Source: Darksidea phi
Taxonomy: Eukaryota; Ascomycota; Dothideomycetes; Pleosporales; Lentitheciaceae
Assembly (NCBI GenBank): GCA_030770425.1
Contig: JASJFT010000151.1
Coordinates: 1 to 64,000 of the forward strand
Reading direction: 5' to 3'
Length of the DNA: 64,000 nucleotides
The notes beneath the pieces were generated by a model. The model was not told the DNA's origin. It saw nothing but the letters and a program-made list of their open reading frames with translations, and ran no database searches. The position numbers and the translations under genes were made by a program. Below are positions 24,185 to 36,787 of the stretch, one piece after another (positions within the stretch are counted from its first letter, which is position 1; each line of letters begins with the position of its first letter).

Positions 24185-25405
24185 CTTCCTTCATCCACTA
24201 AAATTCCACGGTCGGATTAGTTAAGGTGTTCGAACTCGTGGAGACGGGGACCAGCGCCGGCTTAAAGGTTCGTTGGCATCGGTACAGTGGTCAATACCCA
24301 GAAGCCGGGACAAACTGCAACACGCAGTGCGTGCAGTCAAGGCAGTTCCTACTCACCAGGAGCATTTTTTGTGCCCGGAGAGAACGTTCTGTGCTTGACC
24401 GATATGCTGTCCGGCAGGCACGCTGCAAAAGATCCCAGAAGATGGGGCGGATAGGTTAGTGCTAGGATAACAGAAGGTGGAGGGCAGGTGAGGAGATTGG
24501 TCCGGCCCGTCCCATCTGGGGGGGCCTTATTACCCGCCAACAAGGTTGCTGTTGGACCTCGAGAGGGAGCCGTTGGTTGCACAGACGTTAGCCGGGGGGG
24601 TGGTCAGGGGGGTGTAAGCTGAGGTGAGATTGAGTTGCCGAATTTAGACTGAGCGGCCACTGCGGCGTGGCTTGTGAGCAGATCCGACATCGCGGTTCAA
24701 TAATTCTGCAGCCTGCGTTGTTGGATGCATTTAACCACTTTCCGTCCAATTTGAGGATGATTAGGATTTGGCAGAACTAGCCTCTTTTGATGTCTCCTCC
24801 GGCAGTTCGTCGAGGATCGGCCGAGGCGGATCAGCTGAAACTTTTCATTCCTCAGTTCGCAGTGACGCAGTGGATTCTAGTGTCAGACCATGTTCTGTGC
24901 TAGGAAGCGGAGCGGGTATGACCGTACGAGATCGCAATCCCGACCGTTATCCTAACTAGTGAGGTACCGCTACGGCACCCGACGGGGCCGAGGAATGGCT
25001 CCAGGAGCGCGCAACAATATTCCGCAGAACATCAACCCTTTTTATTACTGCGGCGACATTAAGCTACGCAATTCTTCGTAATAAGAGACTATCACCGCAC
25101 AAGACCCTTTTTTTTTCCGTAGTATTTTCCGTGGTTAGATGCGCCGGCAATCTATCGTGGAGTTGAGGGCGGAAAACGCGCGCGAATCGGCCGTTCAGTC
25201 GGCCTTTATCAAGTGCTGCACATGGCGCGGTGTGCGAAAGCCGCCTCCCCCAAACGTGATAATGCTGCACCAAATCTATCTACATGGTTACAAACTGTGC
25301 ACTCGCATTTCCGTTACAACTCGTCACATATATCCCGAAGTTTCCCCAAGCCCTTGCTAAGCACATCCAAGCACTCGCCTTGTCCTTGTCCAGCACTCCG
25401 CGCCT
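24185..25405. other. Intergenic region
   Basis: About 1.2 kb with no convincing gene on either strand. It contains short G-runs near 24590-24610 and a CTTTTTTTTTCC run near 25106. It presumably carries the rhodopsin-gene promoter at its left end. Confidence 0.6.
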
Positions 25406-27184
25406 CTAGTCGAGTCTCGACGCCCTGACATCTGTAACAGGTCCCTTGTAGACTTTTCTTCCCCGAACAAAATACATCACCAGGGACATGATGAAAACGC
25501 CTATGAAAAGCACGACCGACCAATTGAAAGTTTCCAGAGTAACGGGCGTCTCATTCGGCCAGAACGCCCAGAAAAAGGAAAAAGTGGCATAGGAAAGACC
25601 AATGAAGTTGACGGGAATGCCCCATTTCCCAAGGCTCCAGCGTGCCGTAGGGATCAGTTCCGGGTGCCTGATGCGCCGATACAAAACGCAGGAGATGGAA
25701 ACAGCGTAGGTGCTGAATAATGCGACAACCTGCAAGGAGATGATTGCGTTGAAGGCTACCGTGGATCCTATGTTGATGAGGGAAAGGAGCATGGTGAACA
25801 AACAGGTCACGGCGATGGCGTTGGCGGGGACCTCTTTTCCGGAGTCAACATGGCCAATCCATTTGCTAAAAGGTAGCCCTTTGTCTCTCGCGAAAGCAAA
25901 CGTCTGGCGAGCCGTGGACGCGTTGAAGGAAATGTTTGCGGCGATAATGAGGAGGAGGACGAGGATGGTCAGTGCATTGACCCCCGCTGTGCTGACGGCA
26001 CTTTTGAAGACGTAGATGAAAGGGTACCCAGTCGGATCATCAAGCGCGTCTTCGATGCTGTCTATGCTAAAGAGGTAGCTGATGAGGAGGATGATCGCCA
26101 TGACTCCGTTACCGATATACGACCAGAAGAGTGAGATTGGAACGTAACGACCGGCATCCCGGACTTCCTCCGACATGTGTGCCGTCGCATCACTTCCTGT
26201 CCATTTGTATTAGCAACATCTACAAGACCGTAGGAACAGAGTGAGGAGGTTGCCTACCCAGCATAGCATACAGAGCGGTGATCTGCCCCACCATCAAACT
26301 CAATCCCATTGTTGGCCATCCTCCTGCATTGGTGAACTCGGTAAAGACCGCCTTTGCACTCTGGTGAGGCGCCATAACCCAGAGTGTAATGATGACGGCC
26401 AGGAAAGCGAGGATGTGGAAAATGAGCAGACCATTCTGGATCCTTGCCCATATATCCGAGGCCCAGATATTAACAACACATAGAACTATCACCATGGCGA
26501 ACACCAAAAGCGTGCCTTGCCAGCGTTGCGGCTCGTAATCCGGGTAGTTGACGACGAGAAGGGCCTGTATGATGGTCCCTGTCAAGAACGACCCTGATGC
26601 GTTGCCAGCTTGCCAGGACAAAGTAGACATCCAACCGACGATATAGGAGAGGAATTGTTGTAGGCCCGGTGGCGCAAATTCGGACACCCAATGATATTGT
26701 CCGCCAGAAATAGGTGCCATTGATGCCATTTCTGCAAGACTGAGTTCGACGAAACCGAAACCGATAAATGTCCATATGTAAGACCAGAAGACTCCCGCGA
26801 GACCTCCGTCGATGAGACCCTGCGTATTTGCGACCAGGAGAAACTCCCATACCGCGGTTAAGATGATTGCGAAACTGAGCGCGGAGAGTGGGCGATAATT
26901 TCTCTAGACATAGATTAGTGAGGTTCCCGCCTTCGCATTACAGCTCGTTGCAACTCCAAGTTCGGCGAAGAGGGTAGTTGAGAAGAGCGTACCTTCAACT
27001 CTTGTGTCTTGCCCATCCTCCACATGTCCTTCTGGTCAGACTTGGTGAATCCCGGCCTCGCCGGGTTGGCTCTAGAGTAGACATCTGTAGCATTGCCTTC
27101 TTCAATACCATCGAGACTGTATTTTGTCTTGTGAACTTCAATTGAAGAGCGCTGGGCTTCCGATTTACTGCTGGGTTCCACCAT
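25406..27184 (-). CDS. APC-family amino-acid/GABA permease
   Basis: Three exons encode 542 aa: 27184-26993, 26903-26258 and 26196-25406 (introns of 89 and 61 bp). A hydrophilic N terminus of about 70 residues is followed by about 12 hydrophobic segments typical of fungal GABA/choline-type permeases of the APC superfamily. They include FIGFGFVELSLAEMASMAP-SGGQYHWVSEFAPP (TM2 and loop), SWQAGNASGSFLTGTIIQAL, the SDATAHMSEEVRDAGRYVPI loop diagnostic of the subfamily, and FNASTARQTFAFARDKGLPF. Splicing restores the SDATAHM motif precisely. The predicted role is proton-coupled uptake of amino acids or related amines at the plasma membrane; substrate cannot be assigned. Confidence 0.92.
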
Positions 27185-28160
27185 GTTGATAGCCTTCCCA
27201 ATACCCACGATGTTGAAGATCCGAATCCCAGTGCGAAAGAAATGTGACAGAGAGGCGAATGCCGGAAAAAGGATGCAGGCAAAATGGCAGTACCGACCAC
27301 CTGGGGCTCCCGAGCCTTTCAATAGCTGAATATTTAGCACACTCCTGCACATGCAGCGGTCCTCGAGGTAGACCCCTGTATAGCTCGTAACGTGCACGGA
27401 CTCGGACGCGGCAAGCACAGGCTTGCAGGAGAATCTCCGCCACCTGCATTGGCATCAAGGCTTTCTCCATCAGTGTGCATGCCGAGACGAGCTGGAGACT
27501 GAGGGGGGCGGGGGTATGGGAGTCTGGAGAATTAAGGAGACTTGCGCCTCGCACTCTCATCAGGCGACTCCCTCGTCCTCTTATCCTAGGTTACGACTCA
27601 CCTGCGACGTATTCGTAGCGATCGAGTCCAACTTCCTAAAAACTCTGCCAGGTGGAGCAGCAAGGGGCGGGGGGAGGGCGGCAGGGCGAATTTAGCCTAC
27701 GGAAGAAAATACGAGTTTCCCCGATGAACGGGGGTACTAGCGCGTTCGCTTGTGAGAGGCCTGTACATGGATCGTACGAGAATCAAATAACCTAGCTGTT
27801 GGGGTTCCCGCGTATCGAATGAGTACAGTCATTACTTGTGATTGCCTGAGGTTCACGCCACGGCATGACTGCGAGGGCAATGGTCCGAGCCCCACGAAAG
27901 AGGGCGTGGCGCGTGCCGTGGCGCAACGTTCTGAGCCTCATGGAGAGGCCGTGGCGCGTGCCATGATGTTGAAGAATTGCGATTATATAAAGAAAAGAAC
28001 GTTAAACGAGAGCTACGTATAGAATAACAATACGAACATGTTAAAAAAGATTCCCAGCTACGTTTTCCTATATTTCCTACGTTGGAGGCAACTCAGTCCA
28101 AGACGAACTGTACTTTGAGAAAAGCTGCTTTTAGGATAGCGCCTGGGCTCAGTCTTGTCA
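27185..28160. other. Intergenic region
   Basis: About 1 kb with no gene recognised. Positions 27890-27965 contain two imperfect copies of a GGCGTGGCGCGTGCC(G/A)TG-type sequence, the only visible local repeat. Confidence 0.6.
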
Positions 28161-29209
28161 TCAGCCTAACATATACCCCGTTGCTCCTCCGTTGTTCTGC
28201 AAAATACCGCCGCTGGTGTACGTCATTGTCGCGTCTGCGAAATCGACATAGAGAGGCGCAAGTTCAACAGGCTGCGCCGGGCGGCGAAGCGGAAGGGTTT
28301 GACCAAACTGGTTCAACGTTTCAGTGGTAAGGCCTCCCTCTGCGAGAAGAGGTGTAAATGTGAGCCCAGGGGCGACACCATTGACGCGGATCCCTTTGCT
28401 GGCGAGCGAGATACCAAGAGTTTGGACTAAGCTAGCCACTGCACCCTTACTAGCAGCGTAATCGTGAACGCCGTTAGTAGGGTTGGCGACCACGTCGGAC
28501 ACAGTCCAGATAATAGAGGAACCGGGCGGCATGTGAGGTACAGCAGCTCGAGTAAGCCAGAAGCCGGCGTACACATTGGTGCGGAAGACCGTATCCCATT
28601 GTTCTGTCGTGTAGGTTGTTATATCGTCATTAAGTACCCCGGTTCTCCTGTTCTAGCAGTTAGATTATTCTGCTTAGTTAGGCTAATAAAAGCTCGGGAA
28701 CTTGCCCTGCATTGTTCACAAGTATATCGAGACCCCCTAGTGCCTTCTCCGCCTTCGAGACCAGCTTTGCACAAAAATCTTCATCGAGTAGATTTCCAGG
28801 AATTCGTACAATGCGGACTCCTTCCTTGGCAAGAAAATGGGCAAGGTCTTCGGCGTCAGGCTCCTCCTCCGGTAGGTAGTTGATCGCAACCTTCGCCCCC
28901 TCTCTGGCCATGGCAATGACAATTGCACGACCTATACCCGAATCACCTCCAGTAATTAAGGCACGCCGGCCAGTAAGGCGACCACGGCCCTTGTAACTGC
29001 GCTCGCCGCTGTCTGGCTTGGTTGGAAAGTCTCGTTGCAGCACGGGAAAGTCCTGTGGAGGAAGCGACAGAGTCAGGTTATTGAAGCGAGTTCTTGGATC
29101 AATCAGATTGGGTCCTGGAGCAACATGTTATCTAGGAATCTACAGCGAGGCCGTAATGGCTCCACATACCTCCAGTAGAAACTGCCTCATTTGAGTCCGT
29201 AGATGCCAT
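28161..29209 (-). CDS. Short-chain dehydrogenase/reductase
   Basis: Three exons encode 311 aa: 29209-29170, 29114-28706 and 28647-28161. The first intron is GT-AG (55 bp). The second (28705-28648) begins GCAAGT and ends AACAG, a GC-AG intron; only this junction restores LVNNAG followed by DDITTYTTEQWDTVFRTNV. Rossmann signature TGGDSGIG lies at residues 68-75, followed by the NNAG motif and the catalytic Ser/YAASK segment. The N-terminal extension (PRTRF...LPPQDFP...KPDSGERSYKGRGRL) places it with the YhxC/YghA-like stress-associated SDRs. It is probably NAD(P)-dependent and cytosolic; substrate unknown. Confidence 0.9.
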
Positions 29210-31250
29210 CTTTCAGGTTTGTTGAGGAGACGCCTTAGGTTATCGAGTTCGAGGACTTTGTTTGAAGTTGCTGTACTCTGGTGGATTAATGGATTTAGAA
29301 TAAAGAATTCTGCTCTGCGAATTCAGGCTCTTTTATACTCAGGACGTAGACAGCGGTGTCTCGGCTAGAGAAGGAGTTTGATAACGTTGGATTTCAGGCC
29401 GCTGATAGAATCCCTACACGCTACCATTTCTATTCCGTCACGCGTATCACTGCGCCATATTGTTTCCGCCTTTGAGACTGTCAAAGGTCACCAGATACGT
29501 ATAAGCCACCGGGCACAGGTGACGTAATGCTTGGGCCAAGGAGCTCATTAAGGCTGGGAAATGCATATCTTGACTTGAGGTTTCTACGCCCAGCAGTCGG
29601 AGTAGAATGATTTAGAAGGGCTTAATTAGACTAAAAGAAATACGCTTGATGGCCGTTTGCGTCCTTTTATACTGCTAAACCGCTACAGTGTCGAAGGGTA
29701 GACTAACCGTTTCTATCTGAGCGAGGTCCAATAAGCATTCAGTGTTCCGTCATATTCGATCGACCTACACACAAAGTCTATCAGAACTTTTTACCTCGCA
29801 CGTGCAATGTTTCTCGCACATGACAAAATCTTCATTGGAGGAGGGCCTCGGTACCTGCGTCAGACGTAATCCGGAGCGATCAAGCATGATTTCTCGTTTA
29901 ACATTACGGCCAGAGACGGCGTAGTTGAAGTAAGCTTACTTTCCATCGCTGTATAGCTGTACCTCACATGACGTTTCATCAATGGAAACTAGATACAAAG
30001 AAGTTCTTTTTTAAGCTATCACGCAAACTTGGTACGTAACTTTCACGGTACAACGCAACGCACAATAACATACAATAATAACAGCGTGTATTCTTTGACA
30101 TGTAGACACACGATAAGTTTGATTTCTTATAAATTAAGCTGATTCAACGTGTCTCTAAAGACTGCTCCAGAAGGGAGATCTAGTACTGGCACGATTCGAT
30201 AAAATCGAGCTCCTTCGTCTTTCCATGTTTACCTTCAGCCTTCCACCCTGAATGCGCAACTCGCCTTCAATATTCAGTCACCTCCACTGCTCGGCATAGC
30301 CACATTTCTTAGCATTGCAAACCTCATCACGCTCACTCAGCTTAGTCTGACTCGTTCCTTTGACATCGACACTCCCAGATCCATGCTCGAACAAACGGAA
30401 GGCTTACGAGACGAGTGGTTCTGATGATTCAGCTGTTGCGTTGTCCGCGAATATCCTTATCATTGTGCAAAGGAGGGATCACTTGCCTGAGCCCGGCAAT
30501 AAACTGCAGTATCGGCTTCTTCCAAAGCTCGGTCATCGGCATGGTGGCAACGTAGAAGAAGTTGGCGATACTCACACAAGGACGGTGTACGCACGAAAAA
30601 TGGTTCGAATCTATGGCGGCGCGATAGGAAAATCGCCGACAAATATTTGACAACGAGGTAAAAGCCATACGCGACCTCAAGAGCAATCATCATATGATAC
30701 GTATCTTTTCACCCATGATGCGAAGCGTGAAGTAAGCTTGATTCTATAACCTGTGTTAGAGGAAGGGGATCCGACTGTGGTTGCAGGGGCAAATAATGTC
30801 ATTGCCACACTGAGCAGTTCGCACGGGTCTACTTAGGTTTAATAGATGACTGCATAGAGGGTTACTTTGTAAGAGATGCACCTAGGATAATTAGCCCTTT
30901 AAACTTTGTGGGGCACCTGCTCAGGGTGCTGATGTGACACTTCTTGCCCTTGCCACCACAGTAGACGCATATTTAGATCAGGTTCATGAAGAGTCGGAGG
31001 AAAACAAAGGGGCCAGTGGTGTTTGTATGTGAATCTCTTAAGAGTTCGTTTGGCTACTTGACAAATAGACTCGCATTCATGCACCGACTCAAAGTCCGTC
31101 ACATAGCCATTATATCTAGGCTAGTCATCGCAGGTGATTTTTATACCGTGGGAGGTAGTGTGGGTGTACTACTCTTTGCTACCGCTATTTGAGTCTACCA
31201 ACGTTCTGCTCAACGATTTTAACGCTTGTCCCTTTTCATCGCCCGGTAAT
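29210..31250. other. Long intergenic region
   Basis: About 2 kb of mid-GC to AT-leaning DNA with only short frames lacking coding features. No RNA gene is recognised. It leads into the inverted copy of the dispersed LTR-like repeat. Confidence 0.6.
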
Positions 31251-31408
31251 AATTAAAATATCACCTAGTTGGTCGCGAGTATCCTACTATATATAGCTCT
31301 ACAGCTCTATTATCGTGTATAAGGTGTGGGTATAGCACCTCTGCTGTGTACAAACCCTACTGTTTCCTGCTGACCTTACAAAAGAGACTCCCACTGTGCA
31401 AATCTAAA
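31251..31408 (-). repeat. LTR-like dispersed repeat, truncated copy C (inverted)
   Basis: The reverse complement reads TTTTAGATTTGCACAGTGGGAGTCTC and continues through AGGTGCTATACCCACACCTTATACACGATAATAGAGCTGTAGAGCT. It is nearly identical to copy B at 60.6 kb and is the un-mutated counterpart of copy A at 0.4 kb. The match fades after about 160 bp, so this is a partial copy, perhaps a degraded solo LTR. It shows little or no RIP. Confidence 0.85.
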
Positions 31409-32175
31409 ACAAATCAAGCCTAGGTTGAGGACAATGCGAAGTGTATGCTTGAGGGCCAAGTACTAGTCGATAACAAGGTATAGCGTGTCAGTCCAATCAC
31501 GGTTGTCGGCAACAATGCACTCACGAGAGCATGCGTAGATAGCCAAGCGCCTAAAACCAGCCGCATACATTAGCAAGGCAGATTTATCAAGCTAGCGCAT
31601 TCCAGGTGTAATAGACAAGAAGTCCCCGGGTTGAGGGATAGTATACAACGCATCAAAAATTGAGGAGAAGCGCACAATACCTCACTGGAGTTCGAACAAC
31701 CCCCCACTCTCTATACCCTCCCAAACTACCCCTGCCACTCTGTTCTAGCTCCCTCCGACCCGCACGGTGATCCCTCCAACGATTCCCTCACTAAGCACAT
31801 CAACACGATAGTCGGACTACTTACCGTTCTCCACTTCTCCCAGGATGAAACAATAAAGTTCGTTGACACGGCGCCAGTAGAGAATTGTCGGGCAAGAGAA
31901 CGAACAGAGACGTGGAGAATTTTTGCTGAAGATATCGAGTGCCGGTGTTCTCGGACCATTGATGCAGATCATGGCATCGAGGAAAAAAGAGGTGCTGAGT
32001 AGGGTGAATGAGACTCAAGTCTCATGATCATGTAGTGAGTAGACTAGACAAGAAGAACCGACTGACAATGGCCAAGGTGCAAAGTAGAGCTGAAGTTTCA
32101 AGTTGAAGCAGGGCACATGCGCGAAAGCGACACCACTCGTAGTGATTATATTACAACGACCATAAGTTTGATACC
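31409..32175. other. Intergenic region
   Basis: About 0.77 kb downstream of the gamma-tubulin complex gene. No gene recognised. Confidence 0.6.
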
Positions 32176-34997
32176 TCACACAGAGCCTTTCGCAAAATAC
32201 CCATCCATCTCCAGCAACACATCCAACCTCTCTAGCGTGTTGTCTTCCGCTGTTCCTCTCCCTTTTCCATATCCCTTCTTTCCCGTCAACTGCCTGCAAA
32301 CGCTTAAGAAGACCTTAATTTTCCCTCTTAATTTGCCATACAGGTCTCTCACACTCTCTTCCACTTGTGTGTCTGTATTCTGCTTCTTTGCAAAGAGTAG
32401 TATAAGTTCGAAAATTTCTTCCACTAGTGCCATGACCTTTCGCTGGCGTCTACGCAAAAGTAACGAGAAAAGGATGCTGTCTAGACATTCTTCGTGGGCT
32501 GTGCGAAGAGAGGCGAGACCCTCCGTTATGCGTGTGCCGAGTTCATCTGCGGCGTCTTCTTCTTCAAGACGACGTTCCACAGTGGAGATGTAGGAGTCAA
32601 AGGCGTCCCAATGCTCTGAGATGCCGGTCTGGAAGATGTATGTTGAGAGGGATGTGACGAAGTGATGCGCTTCCATACGAAAATGGCGCGACACCGCTTC
32701 TGAGTATTGCCGGGGTAGATGTGCGACGACGAAGATCATGCGTTGAAGGCGCAGAAGGAATTTAAAGATACTATCGTACTTATCCAGAGCGGAAGCAGTG
32801 ATGAGGAGGTTCAGAGGGCTGGGCGGAACGTATTGGAGGCGCAGGAAGTCGAGGGCGTAGAGTGCGTAGGGGTCCATAACCCTTTCCATCTCAGGTTCGG
32901 TGAGTTGGCGTACAGCGAAGTTGAGCTGTCCTGGTAGCTCCTCCTTCTCCTCTCGTTTAACTGTAAGCGCACCCTCCTTCTGAGTGGAGTAATACAGCGC
33001 TGAAGAATAATAGCTCTCATTCAAGACGCCCATGAGCGCAAGTCTGAGTTCTGAACTGGCTGGTGGCCAGCTATCGCGTGAACCCAGTTGCAGACCCATG
33101 TGCACACCACTACGCATCTTTCCCTTATGCCGCTCGGTGCTCTCGCGTTCTGGATCAAAGAGAGCTGAAGCTAGGCGTGTGGAGAAGACGCCATCGCCAA
33201 AGAGCTGATACTGCCGCTGGAGTGAGAGATGGAGTCGAAGCTGATGAGAGCGAAGAAACAAGCGGAGAGTCGTTGCGTTCACGAGATTTGCTTGTGCTGT
33301 GAGTAGAGGCCGAAATGAAAGAGCAGATGTAAGTAGTAATGGTGGTAAGAATGTGTTGGATGTTGTCGAATTAGCCGAAGCTGAGCTTGTGAGGATTTCC
33401 TTTGTAAGCGATCGGACCTCATCTGGGAGCGCGTCAAACAACGGACCAGATGGGGCATCGAAAAGCTGCGCAGAGTCTTCGAAACACTTGACGAGGGCGA
33501 CGCCGTCCGCAGCCTCTTTACGGATTGCTAAGGAAGTTGAGGCGACCGGAAGATCTGTAGGTCTTTCCCCTCGTGAGAATTTTAGGATAGTGGCCCGAAG
33601 CTCCTCTTCGTAAGCATTCGCTTTCTGAGAAATCGTCTCGATATCCTGCCACCCGAACTTCCACTCTAGTGCTGGAACGTTCACCGCGAACTTCCTCAAA
33701 GCGGCCAATGGGTGCTCGGGATGGTGCAGCTTCAGAAAACGGAGGCTGTTCCCTGTTTCGAAGATGGTGTTGGCGTCTTCAGCATTGATGTACCTGGGCA
33801 TCATGCTGGAATGAAACACGTACTCGAGGGATCCTTGGTGTTCTGAGCTGCCATCGATGGCTACGAAGCTTCCTCGCTCATGGAAAGGCACCGTCTGTTG
33901 TTCCTCCTGGATACCAATCCATTCTCCGAGTAGGTCCAGACTGGGCTTTGCTACCTTATGGAGGATCTCGCACAATAGTTGGCGGATATCGCCATCGCCC
34001 TCCTCGATCTCCAAAACACGATGATGCAGGATCGACGATAGTTGTTCATTGGTTTTGGCATGCTTGATAGCGTCGACTGTTCGAGCGATGTAGTTGAGAA
34101 TCTTCTGGGGCTTGGCAAAAAGGCGCTGCAACTCGAGTAACGATCTGATATTTCCAGATTGTCGACCCAGATGATCTTCGAAGGTGGAGATGATGCTGGA
34201 CACTGACGTGGCCAAGGCTACTCTCGCCGGGATGGAGTTTGTTGAAGCGAATGTGCGCTCCACGAAAGAACGGAGGTAGAGGAAGGTATTTCCGGTGTGG
34301 ATAAAATGGGTGGTGATATTATGAGCAGCGCGAAGACTGAGCCCATATGTCCGCCCGTCGGATACGGAGAGCTCGAACGATCGCTTCTTTGCGTTGAAAG
34401 AGAACAGGATGGAAGATCGTCCAAGCCCTAGGTTCCAGAGTGACCCCAGAAGCGCATTGCCTTGGACAACTCTGCCTGCGGCTGCTTTTGCCTCGTCTTT
34501 GGCGAGGGCAGCATCAAAGACATGGGCGCCTGTCTCGGTGACGTAGGTTGTCTGTTGCTCGACATGGCCTGCGCCTTCAAACGTCTCCCAAGCAAAGAAG
34601 GCGATGTCCTTGTTCGCTGGTCCCAGTTCCAGAGCAGCCTGCCACACGTCGTCTTCTTCTATTTCGGTCGGCGGGGTATCGAGTGAAACAGACGACTCAT
34701 CGAGGCTGTCGAGCTCAGGGAGGGGCCCGAAGGCGAAGGCGTCGATATCGGGTAGCCGGAGCTCCCGGTTGAGCGATTCCTTGGGTGCATACGGGTGATG
34801 GAGCTTGATCGAGGGGACTAAACGCGGTCAGACATGTGGCCGACGCGTGCGTGCATTGAAGACGCGCCAAACGTACCGTCAAGCTGTAGCGGCGCGAAGA
34901 GGGAGGATGCGTGGTCGGCGGGGTCGTCGAGGAAGGAAGACGACGTCCACAGGTGGTTGCTCGCAAAGGCATCACGTGTGAAGTCGTCATGGTGCAT
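32176..34997 (-). CDS. Gamma-tubulin complex component (Spc97/98 family, GCP5/6-like)
   Basis: Two exons (34997-34877, 34817-32176; 59-bp GT-AG intron) encode 920 aa. The sequence follows the GCP family. An N-terminal grip1-like helical region includes TTHFIHTGNTFLYLRSFVER and RYINAEDANTIFETGNSLRF. The C-terminal grip2 part has MDPYALYALDFLRLQYVPPS, LNLLITASALDKYDSIFKFL, RLQRMIFVV and FVTSLSTYIFQTGISEHWDA, motifs that bind gamma-tubulin in GCP proteins. Length and divergence suggest the GCP5/GCP6 (Alp16-like) class rather than GCP2/3, but I cannot settle that. It acts in microtubule nucleation at spindle pole bodies. Its start is 131 bp from that of the divergent EAF7 gene. Confidence 0.85.
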
Positions 34998-35128
34998 TGT
35001 GGGTGAGGTGCGGGTGTGGGTGCGGTCGCGGTGGGACGTGCCGACATGACGCCAATCAGCCCTATGGCGACGGCGACTTTCCCATGTTGACTTCCACCAC
35101 ACTGGCCATACCCACCACCACTTTGTCG

Positions 35129-35974
35129 ATGCCCCCCCGCAAGAAGGCCAAAGCGAGCGCGGCCTCGACGCCGCTCGCCGACACGCAACCCAAGACGCCG
35201 CAAGACACGGGCATCGCGGTGCAGTCGCACGAGGAGCCGCTCCACGATGCCTGGGCCGACGACCAGGAGACGCAATTGTTCAAGAGCATGATGAAATGGA
35301 AGCCGACGGGCCTGCACAAGCACTTCCGTATGATCTCCATCCACGCCGACATGCGCTCGCACGGCTTCGCGGCCGACGACGCGCCGCACACGCGCATTCC
35401 CGGCATCTGGCGCAAACTCAACGAGCTCTACGACCTGCGAGCCCTCGACGAGCGCGAGAACGCCTACGCCTTCAGCGAAGACCCAGACCCCAACGACCCC
35501 GACGAAGCGGTCGAAATACCCGACTTCGAGCTCCCCGAAGACGAGTTCGGCGAGATGATGTGGCAGCGGCGGTTCCATGGCCCCGAATCTGTCGCCGCTT
35601 CATCGCCGCCCGCGATACCTACCGAAGACGACAAGGTACTGTACCAACCAGGCATCGGTCTGCTCAAGGAACCGGCACATGGTGTGCAATCACAGAAAGC
35701 GGAAAGTGTGCCCGAAGCAACGCCCACGCCAAAGAACCCGAAAACGACACGGGCGAGCAGGGCTGCCGCGAAGGGCGGCAAAGGTGCAAAAGGGCAGGCG
35801 GTGAAGAACACCAAGGCCCAATCTGCGGCATCAGACTCTGCAGATGAAGGGGATGAGGAAGAGGGCGAAGAATCTACTGCCGAGTCCGAGGAAGACCCTG
35901 CTCCTAGTACGCGGCGGACGAATCGAAGTGCGGCAAAGGCACGACCAGCACCCAAACGGACGCGGAAGAGATGA
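35129..35974 (+). CDS. EAF7: NuA4 subunit Eaf7 (CT20/MRGBP family)
   Basis: A single-exon gene of 281 aa. After a basic N terminus (MPPRKKAKAS) the conserved Eaf7/MRGBP domain spans about residues 35-110. It contains WADDQETQLFKSMMKWKPTG, LHKHFRMISIHADMRSHGF, HTRIPGIWRKLNELYDLRAL and DFELPEDEFGEMMWQRRF. The C-terminal half is low-complexity, Ala/Lys/Glu-rich with basic ends, as usual for fungal Eaf7. It is a subunit of the NuA4 histone acetyltransferase complex (Eaf3/5/7 module). I chose the ATG at 35129 because MPPRKK is the usual family start; an upstream in-frame ATG at 35087 is possible. Confidence 0.92.
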   Translation: MPPRKKAKASAASTPLADTQPKTPQDTGIAVQSHEEPLHDAWADDQETQLFKSMMKWKPTGLHKHFRMISIHADMRSHGFAADDAPHTRIPGIWRKLNELYDLRALDERENAYAFSEDPDPNDPDEAVEIPDFELPEDEFGEMMWQRRFHGPESVAASSPPAIPTEDDKVLYQPGIGLLKEPAHGVQSQKAESVPEATPTPKNPKTTRASRAAAKGGKGAKGQAVKNTKAQSAASDSADEGDEEEGEESTAESEEDPAPSTRRTNRSAAKARPAPKRTRKR

Positions 35975-36787
35975 TTAAGAGGAACAACTCTATGCCACGG
36001 AGCAGCTCAACATGATGGCCGCTATGGCAGAGAGTATGAAAGTCTTATTTTCTAATAGCTCGACAAAGATAGAGTGCAATGGTTATTGGTGGGCATGGAT
36101 ACAATGCTTCACGCGCGCTGGGATGTCTGTTTTGTGGCACCTACGAAGATCAGGTGTGGGCGGGGGGATCGACCCGTGACGGGTTGCTGGTTCTCGTCAA
36201 GCTCAAGACGACCATGTCAGGAGGTTCTCGTGGATCAGTAACCATGTTGAGGAGCGTGCTGATAGGATGGTGAAGGGGAAAGGACTGTTACGCAAGTGCT
36301 GCGTTACTCGTGCTCTCAGGTGCATCAATATCGGCAATCGAGTCCATTGTGGTACGGATCAAAGCGTCCATATGTATCATGTGTCGCTGAGTACTACTTT
36401 CATACGCTTCACGACCCCCCGTCATTTGTCCTTTGGCCAACATGACCATCGACTACCCTTGTATTCCATTCTTCCATTCAATTTTCCCCGCTGTACTACA
36501 GCGCATGACCTTGCTTGCCACCAACGCACTCAGAGCACAGTGGCTCCCTACCAACCCTACGAAGCAACAAACGCACTTTCACACCGTGGCTTCCACGCCA
36601 ACCGGCTCACTTCCCCGCCCGCTCGTCTTTAGCGCCTACGTACTTAACCTCCCCCCTCGCTCTCGGTACCAACACGCGCTTCCACCTACTTGCATCACCA
36701 ACCCCGTGTTGGACCTTTTGGACTGCACTGTACTGCACTGCACTGCACCCCCAAACCCCTTTCTCTTCCAAGCATCCGCAATCAGCA
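35975..36787. other. Intergenic region
   Basis: About 0.8 kb. The end nearest the secreted-protein gene is pyrimidine-rich with a short ACTGC repeat (about 36723-36746), consistent with promoter/5'UTR. No other gene seen. Confidence 0.6.

Noticed and set aside
30360..31192. Small frames in the 29-32 kb gap
   Set aside because: Overlapping on both strands without codon bias or homology. The only supported feature there is the inverted LTR-like repeat copy.
35296..35955. Long frames overlapping EAF7 on both strands
   Set aside because: GC-rich shadow frames of the conserved Eaf7 coding sequence.
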